NCBI GenBank assembly: GCA_963665525.1
Contig: OY762280.1
Coordinates: 558,001-622,000, forward strand
Direction of reading: 5' to 3'
DNA from: UBA12077 sp963665525
GTDB taxonomy: Bacteria; Bacteroidota; Bacteroidia; Bacteroidales; UBA12077
Length of the DNA stretch: 64,000 bases
A program made the position numbers and the translations under genes. The notes under the pieces are model-generated. The model was not told the origin of the DNA, did no database searches, and saw nothing but the letters and a program-made list of their open reading frames with translations. Below, piece after piece: positions 34,151-42,560 of this stretch (the first letter of the stretch is position 1; every line of letters begins with the position of its first letter).

Positions 34151-34522
34151 ATGATTGAGAATGAAATATCAAATAAAATTATTGGTTGCGCTATTGAAGT
34201 GCACAAACAGTTGGGACCAGGGTTGTTAGAATCAGCGTATCAGGAATGTTTGTTCTATGAATTACAAAAAGCAGGATTGGAGGTTGAGAAGGAAAAACCA
34301 ATGCCAATTGTTTATAAAGAAGTTAAGTTAGATCATGGTTATAGAATTGATTTATTGGTAGAAAAGAAGGTTGTAATTGAAATTAAAACAGTAGAAATAT
34401 TAAATGATGTACATACTGCACAGGTATTAACATATTTGAAACTTGGAGATTATAAGCTAGGCCTGTTATTAAATTTTCATGTTTCAGTTCTTAAAAATGG
34501 AATAAAAAGAGTAATAAATTGA
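34151..34522 (+). CDS. GxxExxY family protein (PD-(D/E)XK nuclease-like)
   Basis: 123-residue member of the GxxExxY family. The name motif is GLLESAY (29-35 in GPGLLESAYQECL). The nuclease-like core follows: GYRIDLLVEKKVVIEIKTV with the Asp and the ExK pair of the PD-(D/E)XK fold (about 73-91), and the C-terminal LLLNFHVSVLKNGIKRVIN. No function has been proven for the family. It is inserted between a lipid A deacylase and gldF and its start codon abuts the palindromic repeat, suggesting the gene and repeat form a unit; mobility is inference. Confidence 0.88.
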   Translation: MIENEISNKIIGCAIEVHKQLGPGLLESAYQECLFYELQKAGLEVEKEKPMPIVYKEVKLDHGYRIDLLVEKKVVIEIKTVEILNDVHTAQVLTYLKLGDYKLGLLLNFHVSVLKNGIKRVIN

Positions 34523-34551
34523 TTTCACTACTCACAAAATATTTTTTATTC

Positions 34552-34559
34552 TAAATTTG
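34552..34559 (+). promoter_or_regulatory. Possible -7 box for the gld operon
   Basis: TAAATTTG (34552-34559) matches the -7 consensus 22 bases before the gldF ATG. No TTG is found at the correct distance upstream, so support is partial. Confidence 0.35.
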
Positions 34560-34581
34560 TGTACGAATAAAAGCAAACTCT

Positions 34582-35313
34582 ATGTTTACACTTTTTAAGA
34601 AAGAGATTAGCGGATTTTTTAGCTCATTTACAGGTTATATTGTAATTATAGTTTTTTTAATTATAAACAGTTTGTTTATGTGGGTTTTCCCGGGAGCAAA
34701 TAATGTTCTCGATGCAGGTTATGCAAACCTCGATACTTTATTTACAATTTCTCCCTGGGTATTTTTGTTTTTAGCACCAGCAGTTACCATGCGTATGTTT
34801 GCCGATGAAAAAAAATCAGGAACTATAGAGCTGTTGTACACTAAACCATTATCTGATTTTCAGATTATCTTTGCAAAATACTTAGCTGGCTTGGTTCTTA
34901 CATTATTTTCAATTCTTCCAACGCTGGTATATTTTTACTCAGTATATAAATTAGGAAATCCGGTTGGAAATATTGATACGGGAGGCACCTGGGGCTCTTT
35001 CATTGGCTTATTCTTTTTATCAGCAATTTATGTTGCTATTGGAGTTTTAGCTTCTTCTTTTACAGAGAATCAGATTGTTGCTTTTATAATAGGAATGTTA
35101 TTGTGCTTTATCGTTTTTATTGGATTTGATTATGTGAGCGGATTAGAGGTATTTTCAAAGATAGATGGCTTTGTAATTAATCTTGGTATTAACGAACATT
35201 ATAAATCGATGAGTAGGGGCGTGATTGATAGTCGGGATATGATTTATTTTGTAAGTGTTATTGCATTTTTTCTCTTAATTACAAAAACAGTTTTACAAAG
35301 TAGAAAATGGTAA
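34582..35313 (+). CDS. gldF: Gliding motility ABC transporter permease GldF
   Basis: Inner-membrane permease of the GldAFG ABC transporter required for gliding in Flavobacterium. Six hydrophobic segments; MRMFADEKKSGTIELLYTKPLSDFQII (about 72-98) is the ABC-2 permease coupling region and a good family marker. The length of 243 is normal. gldG follows 5 bases later (or overlaps by 7 if the upstream ATG is used). The ATPase gldA is not in the window. Many non-gliding Bacteroidales also carry gldFG, so motility is not proven. Confidence 0.9.
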   Translation: MFTLFKKEISGFFSSFTGYIVIIVFLIINSLFMWVFPGANNVLDAGYANLDTLFTISPWVFLFLAPAVTMRMFADEKKSGTIELLYTKPLSDFQIIFAKYLAGLVLTLFSILPTLVYFYSVYKLGNPVGNIDTGGTWGSFIGLFFLSAIYVAIGVLASSFTENQIVAFIIGMLLCFIVFIGFDYVSGLEVFSKIDGFVINLGINEHYKSMSRGVIDSRDMIYFVSVIAFFLLITKTVLQSRKW

Positions 35314-35318
35314 AGGCA

Positions 35319-37019
35319 ATGAAAAAGAATCTCAAATATCAAAATATAATTCAGTTAGTTATTGCGTTAATAATCATATTGCTGGTTAGTTATATATCAT
35401 CAAAAGCATATTTTCGTTTAGATTTAACTGCTGATAAACGCTATACTTTATCGGAAGCGACACACGAAGTTTTAGATTCATTAGATGATTTAATTTATAT
35501 CGAAATTTATTTGGATGGAGATATGCCTGTTGGATTTCAACGAATGCAAAAAGCTATTTATGAATTAATGGATGAGTTTCGAGTTATAGCAGGAAACAAT
35601 ATTCAATATCAGTTTAAAAATCCTTCAGAATCAAGTAATGAATCACAACGGAATGCTCTTTACCAGGATTTATATGAGCGGGGATTAGACCCAACCAATG
35701 TCAAAGATCGCGACGAAGAAGGAGGTATGGCTTCGAAAACTCTTTTCCCTGGTGCTATTATTACCTATAAAGATTTTGAAACTCCGGTAAATTTATTGGT
35801 TAATAATATGGGCTTATCGGCAGAATCAAACCTAAATAACTCTATACAAGCTTTAGAGTATGAATTTATTGATGCTATCCGAAAAATTACAACAACAACA
35901 CGTAAAAAAATTGCTTTTATTGAAGGACAAGGTGAACTGGACGAGTATTATACAGGAGATATTACAAGAGCATTAAATGAATATTACGATATTGATCGGG
36001 TTACCATAAAAGATTATGTAAATATTCTTGATTCATACGATGCAGTTATTGTAGCTGGTCCAACTCAACAATATACAGAAAAAAGTAAGTTTATTCTCGA
36101 TCAATACATCATGAACGGGGGAAAAGTATTATGGTTTATTGAATCGATTAATGCAAGTATGGATAGCTTATCTACGGTAGGTTCTACATTTGCATTAATG
36201 AATGATGCCAATTTATCCGATCAGTTATTTAAATATGGAGTAAGAGTAAATCCTAATGTTATCCAGGATATTCAGTGTGCTTTAATCCCTGTTAATACGG
36301 CAGTATCTGGATCTCAACCAAAATTTGCACCTGCTCCATGGTTATATTTCCCTTTATTAGTGCCACCAGACAATAGCTCTATTACGAAGAGCTTAAATAT
36401 GATAAAATCTGAGTTCCCAAGTGTTATTGATACAGTTGGAAATAATGCGGATGTAAAGAAGAAAATTATTTTATTGTCATCTTATAGCTCAAAAGTATTA
36501 AATATTCCATTACTGGTAAGCTTGAGCGAAGTAGCAGATCAACCCGATCCATTAACGTTTAACCAACCTAATAATCCTATTGCTGTTGTATTGGAAGGTG
36601 AGTTTGAATCGGTATTTAAAAATCGATTAGTTGATAAGTATACACAAGGAACTGATTTCATTGTTAAAGAAAAAAGTGTTCCTACTCAAATGATAGTGGT
36701 TTCCGATGCAGATATTATTCGTAATGATGTTAGAAGAAGAGCAGATGGAATGTTTATTACGCCGTTAGGTTATGATCGATATACTAAACAAACCTATGGT
36801 AATAAAGAGTTTGTAATGAATGCAGTTCATTATTTAGTTGATGAAAGTGGTATCTTAGATATGCGTTCGCGCGAGTTTAAATTACGAATTCTGGATAAGA
36901 AGAAAATTCAGGAAGAAAAAACCAAGTGGCAATTCATTAATACGGTGTTACCAATTGTTTTTATTGTTCTGTTTGCCATTCTGTTAGCTTATTACAGAAA
37001 AAGAAAATATACTTATTAG
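35319..37019 (+). CDS. gldG: Gliding motility ABC transporter substrate-binding protein GldG
   Basis: GldG: N-terminal membrane segment (about 9-27), a large periplasmic domain beginning RLDLTADKRYTLSEATHEVL, and a C-terminal membrane helix (INTVLPIVFIVLFAILLAYY) followed by a basic tail RKRKYTY. About 566 residues. The start is set at the second ATG (MKKNLKYQN); one four codons upstream at 35307 would overlap gldF by 7 bases and is equally possible. It partners GldF. The palindromic repeat copy B lies directly after its stop, then a DUF4340 gene. Confidence 0.92.
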   Translation: MKKNLKYQNIIQLVIALIIILLVSYISSKAYFRLDLTADKRYTLSEATHEVLDSLDDLIYIEIYLDGDMPVGFQRMQKAIYELMDEFRVIAGNNIQYQFKNPSESSNESQRNALYQDLYERGLDPTNVKDRDEEGGMASKTLFPGAIITYKDFETPVNLLVNNMGLSAESNLNNSIQALEYEFIDAIRKITTTTRKKIAFIEGQGELDEYYTGDITRALNEYYDIDRVTIKDYVNILDSYDAVIVAGPTQQYTEKSKFILDQYIMNGGKVLWFIESINASMDSLSTVGSTFALMNDANLSDQLFKYGVRVNPNVIQDIQCALIPVNTAVSGSQPKFAPAPWLYFPLLVPPDNSSITKSLNMIKSEFPSVIDTVGNNADVKKKIILLSSYSSKVLNIPLLVSLSEVADQPDPLTFNQPNNPIAVVLEGEFESVFKNRLVDKYTQGTDFIVKEKSVPTQMIVVSDADIIRNDVRRRADGMFITPLGYDRYTKQTYGNKEFVMNAVHYLVDESGILDMRSREFKLRILDKKKIQEEKTKWQFINTVLPIVFIVLFAILLAYYRKRKYTY

Positions 37020-37059
37020 TACAAATAAATATTAATTTATGATTAATTGGTTTAGAAAT

Positions 37060-37155
37060 CTTTGAGAAACTTAGTGTATTCTTTGTGTATCTTTGTGGTA
37101 TAAAAAAGCTGTAACGCAAAGGAACACCAAGAAGCCCAGAGTTGCACTAAGAAAG
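37060..37155. repeat. Imperfect palindromic repeat, copy B, between gldG and the DUF4340 gene
   Basis: Left arm 37060-37103 (contains ATTCTTTGTGTATCTTTGTG) and right arm 37110-37155 (contains AACGCAAAGGAACACC) are inverted relatives. The right arm, reverse-complemented, aligns with the left arm of copy A over about 40 bases (both share AGTGCAACT/CGTGCAACT then CTTCTT and GTGTT). No GxxExxY gene accompanies this copy. Confidence 0.65.
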
Positions 37156-37180
37156 TTGTAAATAAGAAATTTATAAAACA

Positions 37181-38170
37181 ATGAAAAATATTAAGATTTA
37201 CATAATACTTCTTGTTTTAATTATTATTGCTGGAATATATTACTTTTCAAATTCAAAAGGTTCGTTGAATTTACGTAACACTTCTTTTTCAAATGAATCA
37301 ACCGAAGATATCACCAAGATTCAAATCTCATCACCGGAGAGTAGGGTTGAATTAACTAAAGAATCTGATAATTGGAAAGTGAATAATAAGTATTGGGCTA
37401 CAGAAAAATACATCGAGAACTTATTGTTAGCTACACAGCGAGTTGTAATATCATCACCTGTTTCTAAAGCAGAAAAACAGCAAATTGTATCGATATTAAA
37501 GGCCGATGGTATTTTAGTTGAATTTTATAAAAAGAACCGTTCGATTAAGAAGTTTTATGTTAGCAAACCATCAATGAATCCATCAAAAACCTATATGATG
37601 ATGGAGAAATCAGATGAGCCGTTTATTGTTAAAATACCTGCATTTAAAGGTTTGTTAGCACAACTATTTGTTATTGATGAAAATTATTGGCGAAATAAAA
37701 CGGTTTTTGATTACCAGCCACAAAATATTGAGAATATTGCAGTTAACTATTCTAAGAATAAAGAGAAATCGTTTCGTATTATAAACTACAATAATGGAAC
37801 TTTTGCACTGCAAAATCTTAGCAATGAAAGTTTCGAGAAAGATTTTAATGTGGATAAAGTGGCGCGTTATTTTACTTACTTTCAGCGGATTACTTTTGAA
37901 GATGTTGTTCAAGATTTAAACCAGGAAAAAATTGATTCAGTACTAGAATCTCTTCCTTATTGTGAGATCGAAGTGGAAGATATTACAGGAGGGAAGAATA
38001 AAATAGCTATATACAGAAAACCTTCGAAGAGAGAACTTGATGAGTTTGGAAATAAAGTCTTATTCGATTATGATCGTGCTTATGCAAGTTTTAACAATAA
38101 TCACGAGTTAATCACAATTCAATATTATATTTTTGATCCTTTATTCAAAGAAATTGATTATTTTCGCTAA
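37181..38170 (+). CDS. DUF4340 domain protein
   Basis: 329-residue protein with one N-terminal membrane anchor (IYIILLVLIIIAGIYYF) and a periplasmic body. The region ITKIQISSPESRVELTKESDNWKVNNKYWATEKYIENLL (about 43-82) is the DUF4340 signature; a second copy of the fold is likely in the C-terminal half. DUF4340 genes commonly follow gldG-type genes and are thought to belong to the same ABC transporter assembly. It follows gldG after about 160 bases that hold a repeat element. No enzyme motif. Confidence 0.83.
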   Translation: MKNIKIYIILLVLIIIAGIYYFSNSKGSLNLRNTSFSNESTEDITKIQISSPESRVELTKESDNWKVNNKYWATEKYIENLLLATQRVVISSPVSKAEKQQIVSILKADGILVEFYKKNRSIKKFYVSKPSMNPSKTYMMMEKSDEPFIVKIPAFKGLLAQLFVIDENYWRNKTVFDYQPQNIENIAVNYSKNKEKSFRIINYNNGTFALQNLSNESFEKDFNVDKVARYFTYFQRITFEDVVQDLNQEKIDSVLESLPYCEIEVEDITGGKNKIAIYRKPSKRELDEFGNKVLFDYDRAYASFNNNHELITIQYYIFDPLFKEIDYFR

Positions 38171-38183
38171 CATAAAATTCACG
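38112..38183 (+). terminator. Weak terminator after the gld operon
   Basis: GTAG (38183-38186) and CTAC (38196-38199) pair with one further C-G after a mismatch; nine T follow TTGG at 38204-38212. The stem is short but the T-tract is long. Read the extent as 38183-38212. Confidence 0.35.
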
Positions 38184-38281
38184 TAGGCTTATTGGCTACT
38201 TGGTTTTTTTTTCGTATTATTGATAATTGAATAAGAAGATAATACAACATAAGAAATCATTAAAATTAAAAACAGATACAG

Positions 38282-39412
38282 ATGAAGTTTGTTATTTCCA
38301 GTACAGAATTATTGAGTCATTTACAGGCAATTAGCAGAGTTATTAGCAACAAAAATACATTGCCAATACTTGATAATTTCCTTTTTCAGTTAGCAAACAA
38401 TGAACTGAAAATTACTGCTTCGGATTTAGAAACTACCCTAATTACTACTATTAGTTTAGAAAATGTAACCGATGAAGGTAGTATTGCTATCCCGGCAAGA
38501 ATTTTGACTGATACTTTAAAGGAGTTTCCAGATCAACCATTAACTTTTGATATAAATACTGAAACTTTTGGTGTTGTTATTACAACTGAAAATGGGAAGT
38601 ATAATGTTGTAGGTCAGAATGGAGAAGATTTTCCACAACTACCTGTAATTAAGGATGATCAAAAAACATCGCTCCAACTGGGGGCCGATGTCTTATTGAG
38701 TGGTATAACAAAAACTTTATTTGCAACGGCCGATGATGAATTACGTCCGGTAATGAATGGTGTTTTTATAGAGCTTTATCCGGATAATATGACGTTTGTT
38801 GCTTCCGATGCACACAAGTTAGTACGTTATCGCAGATTAGATGTAAAAGCTGAAAATGAATCATCGTTTATTTTACCTAAAAAGCCGGCTGCATTATTAA
38901 AAGCTATTCTTCCAAAAGAAGAGAATGAAGTAATGATTGAATTTGATGATAAAAATGCATTTTTTACATTGTCAAATTATAAATTAGTATCACGATTGGT
39001 TGAAGGAAATTATCCAAGTTATAATTCTGTTATTCCAACAAACAATCCAAATAAATTAACCATCGATCGTTTAGAATTATACAATGCATTAAAACGTGTT
39101 GCATTATTCTCGAATCAGGCTAGTAATCTTGTAAAGCTTGACTTAAAAGGTAATCAGTTAAATGTTTCTGCTCAGGATATTGACTTCTCAATTTCTGCAA
39201 ATGAACGTTTAAATTGTCAGTACGAAGGAGATGATATGGAAATCGGATTTAAATCGTCGTTTTTAATTGAGATTTTATCGAACATTGCTTCTACAGATGT
39301 ATTGGTTGAGTTGTCTGATCCTTCTCGTGCAGGAATCTTATTCCCTGCTGAAAAAGAAAACGACGACGAAGATGTATTAATGTTATTAATGCCAATGATG
39401 ATTAATGTGTAA
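38282..39412 (+). CDS. dnaN: DNA polymerase III beta subunit (sliding clamp)
   Basis: Ring-shaped processivity clamp of the replicase. Three clamp repeats are expected over 376 residues: MKFVISSTELLSHLQAISRVI opens domain 1, LRPVMNGVFIELYPDNMTFVASDAHKLVRYR spans domain 2, and the C-terminal LMLLMPMMINV is the usual clamp end (MPMR in E. coli). It is not next to dnaA; in this window it follows the gld genes and precedes a DnaQ-like exonuclease, a suggestive replication pair. A strong terminator follows. Confidence 0.96.
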   Translation: MKFVISSTELLSHLQAISRVISNKNTLPILDNFLFQLANNELKITASDLETTLITTISLENVTDEGSIAIPARILTDTLKEFPDQPLTFDINTETFGVVITTENGKYNVVGQNGEDFPQLPVIKDDQKTSLQLGADVLLSGITKTLFATADDELRPVMNGVFIELYPDNMTFVASDAHKLVRYRRLDVKAENESSFILPKKPAALLKAILPKEENEVMIEFDDKNAFFTLSNYKLVSRLVEGNYPSYNSVIPTNNPNKLTIDRLELYNALKRVALFSNQASNLVKLDLKGNQLNVSAQDIDFSISANERLNCQYEGDDMEIGFKSSFLIEILSNIASTDVLVELSDPSRAGILFPAEKENDDEDVLMLLMPMMINV

Positions 39413-39432
39413 AAACTAAAAATAAAAATGTG

Positions 39433-39463
39433 AAAAGAGTTTCAATCGAAACTCTTTTTTTTT
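39433..39463 (+). terminator. dnaN terminator
   Basis: AAAAGAGTTTC (39433-39443), loop AATC, GAAACTCTTTT (39448-39458), with T continuing to 39463: an 11-bp perfect stem and nine T. Clear rightward terminator. Confidence 0.9.
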
Positions 39464-39488
39464 CAATGGAAATGATAAAAACAAGATA

Positions 39489-40256
39489 ATGGAACTAAAT
39501 TTAAAAAAGCCAATCGTTTTTTTCGATTTGGAAACAACGGGAATTGATGTTGCGAATGATAGAATTGTAGAGATTTCTTTATTAAAGATTAATTCTGACG
39601 GGACAGAAGAAACTAAAACTATGCGGATAAATCCTGAAATGCCAATCCCTGCACAGGCAACAGAAATTCATGGAATAAGTGATGAGGATGTAAAAAATGA
39701 ACCAACTTTCAATGTTGTTGCAAAAGATGTGGCAAGGTTTATTGAAGGTTGCGATTTAGGAGGTTATAATTCTAATAAATTCGATGTTCCATTATTAGCC
39801 GAAGAATTTCTACGTGTTGGTGTTGATGTAGATTTGAAGAAGCATCGTTTAGTTGATGTGCAGGTTATTTTTCATAAAATGGAGCAACGTACATTAAGCG
39901 CAGCTTATAAATTTTATTGTCAGAAGAATTTAGATGATGCTCATAGTGCTGAAGCAGATACAAAGGCAACATATGAAATTTTTAAAGCTCAGATCGATCG
40001 TTACGATGAGTTGAATAATGATATGGAAGAGCTTTCAAAATTCTCTTCACATAATAAAAATGCTGATTTCGCAGGAAGAATTGTATATAATGATAAAGGA
40101 GAAGAAACCTTTAATTTTGGTAAGTATAAGGGACAAACAGTAGAATCAGTTTTAGAAAAAGATCAGGGATATTTTAGCTGGATGTTAAATAGCGATTTTC
40201 CTCTATATACAAAGAAAGTATTAACAGCAATAAAACTTAGAAAATTTAATTCGTAA
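39489..40256 (+). CDS. DnaQ-family 3'-5' exonuclease
   Basis: DEDDh exonuclease. Exo I is FFDLETTGID with Asp13 and Glu15; Exo II lies around GGYNSNKFDVPLL (about 94-106); Exo III contains HSAEADTKATYEIF (about 154-167) with His and Asp. After the exonuclease core (about 180 residues) a C-terminal region with FNFGKYKGQTVESVLEKDQGYFSWML (about 213-238) resembles the DUF3820 / quorum-sensing-regulated virulence factor fold often fused to such nucleases. The protein could be the proofreading epsilon-like subunit or a repair nuclease. It follows dnaN. Confidence 0.88.
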   Translation: MELNLKKPIVFFDLETTGIDVANDRIVEISLLKINSDGTEETKTMRINPEMPIPAQATEIHGISDEDVKNEPTFNVVAKDVARFIEGCDLGGYNSNKFDVPLLAEEFLRVGVDVDLKKHRLVDVQVIFHKMEQRTLSAAYKFYCQKNLDDAHSAEADTKATYEIFKAQIDRYDELNNDMEELSKFSSHNKNADFAGRIVYNDKGEETFNFGKYKGQTVESVLEKDQGYFSWMLNSDFPLYTKKVLTAIKLRKFNS

Positions 40257-40268
40257 CAATATTATATG

Positions 40269-40403
40269 AGGAGGTTGTCCAAAGAGTTCTAAAAATGTCA
40301 TTCCCTTGAAAAAGGGAATCTATTAATTAATATAACAACACTAAATAAAAAGATCCCCAATCAAGTTGGGGATGACCAATATTGAATTTTTGGACAACTT
40401 CCT
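40269..40403. mobile_element. MITE-like non-autonomous element, 135 bp
   Basis: Terminal inverted repeats of 15 bases, AGGAGGTTGTCCAAA (40269-40283) and TTTGGACAACTTCCT (40389-40403), with one mismatch. Inside, GTCATTCCC and GGGGATGAC-type words form two further palindromes (GTCATTCCCTTG...AAGGGAATC at about 40298-40320; GATCCCCAA...TTGGGGATGAC at about 40352-40376). No ORF. It looks like a miniature element mobilised in trans; no transposase is in the window. The ends beyond the repeats show no certain target duplication. Confidence 0.7.
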
Positions 40404-40418
40404 ATAATTTAGCAGCAA

Positions 40419-41030
40419 ATGAAAATAATAGCTATAGGGCGTAACTATATCGATCATGCCAAGGAATTGAATAATCCGATTCCAAAAGAACCTATATTCT
40501 TTTTAATGCCCGATTCAGCTTTATTAAAGAATAATCAGCCATTTTTTTATCCTGAATTTTCAAAAAATATTCATTACGAATTGGAGATTGTGATTAAGTT
40601 AAATCGATTAGGAAAAAATATAGCAGAGAAGTTTGCAAATCGTTATTATAATGAGATAGGCATTGGAATTGATTTTACTGCTCGTGATTTGCAAGAGAAT
40701 GCAAAAGAAAAAGGATTACCTTGGGAAATATCAAAGTCGTTCGATGGAGCTGCTGTTATTAGTAAATTTAATTCTCTTGAAAAATACGGAGATATTAATA
40801 ATATTAACTTCCGCCTTGAAAAGAATGGTGAGATAGTTCAAAAAGCAAATACCAGCGAAATGATTTTTAAGGTAGATACTTTAATTGAGCATGTGTCAAA
40901 GTATATGACCATAAAAATCGGGGATTATTTATATACAGGAACTCCTTCTGGCGTAGGACCTGTCAAAATAGGAGACCGACTTACTGCATTCATTGAAAAT
41001 GAAAAATTATTGGATTTTGTAATTAAGTAG
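40419..41030 (+). CDS. Fumarylacetoacetate hydrolase family protein
   Basis: 203-residue member of the FAH superfamily (FAHD1-like), cytosolic Mg2+-dependent hydrolase/decarboxylase of acyl-pyruvates. It shows GRNYIDHAKELNNPIPKEPIFFLMP (7-31), HYELEIVIKLNR with the metal-binding Glu residues (about 50-62), DFTARDLQ (about 87-94) and LYTGTPSGVGPVKIGD (about 175-190). Substrates such as acylpyruvate or oxaloacetate are known in the family but cannot be chosen here. It overlaps the convergent HD gene by 8 bases. Confidence 0.9.
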   Translation: MKIIAIGRNYIDHAKELNNPIPKEPIFFLMPDSALLKNNQPFFYPEFSKNIHYELEIVIKLNRLGKNIAEKFANRYYNEIGIGIDFTARDLQENAKEKGLPWEISKSFDGAAVISKFNSLEKYGDINNINFRLEKNGEIVQKANTSEMIFKVDTLIEHVSKYMTIKIGDYLYTGTPSGVGPVKIGDRLTAFIENEKLLDFVIK

Positions 41031-41679
41031 TTTCTTTGGCTAAATCTTCAAAAAAACCTTTTGTTTCTAAATAACGTAGTTTATGAGTGTTGTAAAAAGA
41101 TTCGAATTCTTTATAAGTTTGCTCAAAGTTTACAAATCTTTTATCCAGATTATTAATAACACAATTTGATAGTTCTTGTGTATTGATTCCTCGAAGTAAA
41201 TAGATTTCTGTGTATCGGATAACTCCAATGTTACCAAAAGCATCTAGATCGTCAGCACTACATAATATGGATAGAACAGAATCAGGATTTTTATTTTCTG
41301 TTTTATAGTCTTTGTCATCATGATTTTCAATGGCAAATAGTATTTCTTCGAGGTTATTAGGTTTATTTAATTGGTGATCTTCAAAATACTTTATGCAGAT
41401 ATTTTTACTTTCTTTTCCATGATCCTCTCCTAAATTAATTGTTAATCCAATATCATGAAAAAGAGAAGCTATTAAACACGATTCAACTGTAGTATAATCT
41501 ATTTTATAATTTTCGTTTATAGCAGTAAGAATTTCTTTTGAATATTTCCATACTCTTAAATGATGTGTATGATCGTGCGAGGGAATTTGTTTTTGTGTAA
41601 ACTGATCTTTACAGAAATTGTATAGTTGATCTAACCATTTATTCTCAGCTTTACTTATGTAATCTTTTATTGCATCCAT
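41023..41679 (-). CDS. HD-domain phosphohydrolase
   Basis: HD-superfamily metal phosphohydrolase of about 218 residues. His-rich start HDHTHHLRVWKYS, the HD doublet in SLFHDIGLTINLGEDHGKES and a later ENHDDKD-SADDLDAFG region supply the metal ligands. The start is placed at 41679 (MDAIKDYI); the ATG nine codons upstream adds a short hydrophobic stretch that looks accidental. It may hydrolyse nucleotides or phosphates; some relatives are YfbR- or YedJ-like. Converges on the FAH gene. Confidence 0.78.
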   Translation of the reverse strand: MDAIKDYISKAENKWLDQLYNFCKDQFTQKQIPSHDHTHHLRVWKYSKEILTAINENYKIDYTTVESCLIASLFHDIGLTINLGEDHGKESKNICIKYFEDHQLNKPNNLEEILFAIENHDDKDYKTENKNPDSVLSILCSADDLDAFGNIGVIRYTEIYLLRGINTQELSNCVINNLDKRFVNFEQTYKEFESFYNTHKLRYLETKGFFEDLAKETT

Positions 41680-41758
41680 GTATTGCAAAAATAAAATGTA
41701 TTTCAATAAAAAAGCAGAAAAGGTTTCTTTTCTGCTTTTTAAAGGAATTTCTTCAATC

Positions 41759-42013
41759 TTAATTTTGCGATTGTGTTTCTTCGGTCATTTTGATAGCCAT
41801 ATCTAATATTGTAGTATCATCAATAGTTACAATGCCTCCATCAGGACCTTGTCCAAAATGGATTCCTACAGATTCGCCTTCGCGATAATTTGTACCTCCG
41901 AAATAATTCCTAACAGTTTCCTCATTCATGTTTAAGTTGCCTGCAATTCTTCTGATTGCTCCATGAGGAAGTTGATCTTTGATTTTTCGTAACTCGTTGA
42001 ATGTTAATGTCAT
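41759..42013 (-). CDS. Small DNA-binding-like protein
   Basis: 84-residue protein with an N-terminal helix-turn-helix-like part: LPHGAIRRIAGNLNMNEETVRNYFGG (about 15-40), where the second helix would be NEETVRNYF. The rest has a conserved GQGPDGGIVTIDD turn and an acidic end. This small family is common in Bacteroidota, often annotated simply as DNA-binding. Not in tight operon with its neighbours (46 bases before HD, 104 bases after GNAT on the same strand). Function unknown. Confidence 0.72.
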   Translation of the reverse strand: MTLTFNELRKIKDQLPHGAIRRIAGNLNMNEETVRNYFGGTNYREGESVGIHFGQGPDGGIVTIDDTTILDMAIKMTEETQSQN

Positions 42014-42117
42014 AGAACTCTATTTTTTAAGTTAGACATGAACTATAAAAGTACAGATTATTCTGCGTAGAAAAAAATATAATGGAAAATTAAAGGCGAT
42101 TTTAATAAAATTTAACA

Positions 42118-42558
42118 CTAAAATTTGATGGAATTAGGGTCTCTAATAATGTATACATCGTAATCGCCTAGATATGAAAATCCAAGTTTTTTATAAATCT
42201 CAATTGCTTTTTTATTGGTCTGATGTACCTCTAATTTAATACCAATTCTTCTTTCTTGAGCAAACTTTATTGATTCTTTGGTTAAAAGTTTCCCAAATCC
42301 TCTATTTTGATAATTAGGTTTAACTCCAATATGATGCAAAAGAATTCTTCTGCCATCAAATGTCATCCACGATGATCCAATGATTTCATTTATTTCAGTA
42401 TTTTCTAGTAAAATGAGTTTCCCACCCATTTTAATACTTTCTTCAATTATTTTTGCATTATCACCACGATGTGGAGCATTTAGGCCTGTTTCTTGCCAAA
42501 GATCATTTAGTCTATCAAAATCTTCATTATTGTAATCTCGAATTCTGATTTTTTCCAT
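42118..42558 (-). CDS. GNAT family N-acetyltransferase
   Basis: 146-residue GNAT acetyltransferase. Motif A is IGVKPNYQNRGFGKLLTKESI (about 76-96), containing the Q/RxxGxG/A acetyl-CoA loop (QNRGFG). The rest fits the small GNAT fold with IKLEVHQTNKKAIEIYKKLGF at the C-terminal end, which is the usual N/Y-x-A-x-x-x-Y motif. The substrate is not known. It starts 2 bases after the nfeD stop and is very likely in the mqnA-nfeD operon. Confidence 0.86.
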   Translation of the reverse strand: MEKIRIRDYNNEDFDRLNDLWQETGLNAPHRGDNAKIIEESIKMGGKLILLENTEINEIIGSSWMTFDGRRILLHHIGVKPNYQNRGFGKLLTKESIKFAQERRIGIKLEVHQTNKKAIEIYKKLGFSYLGDYDVYIIRDPNSIKF

Positions 42559-42560
42559 AA

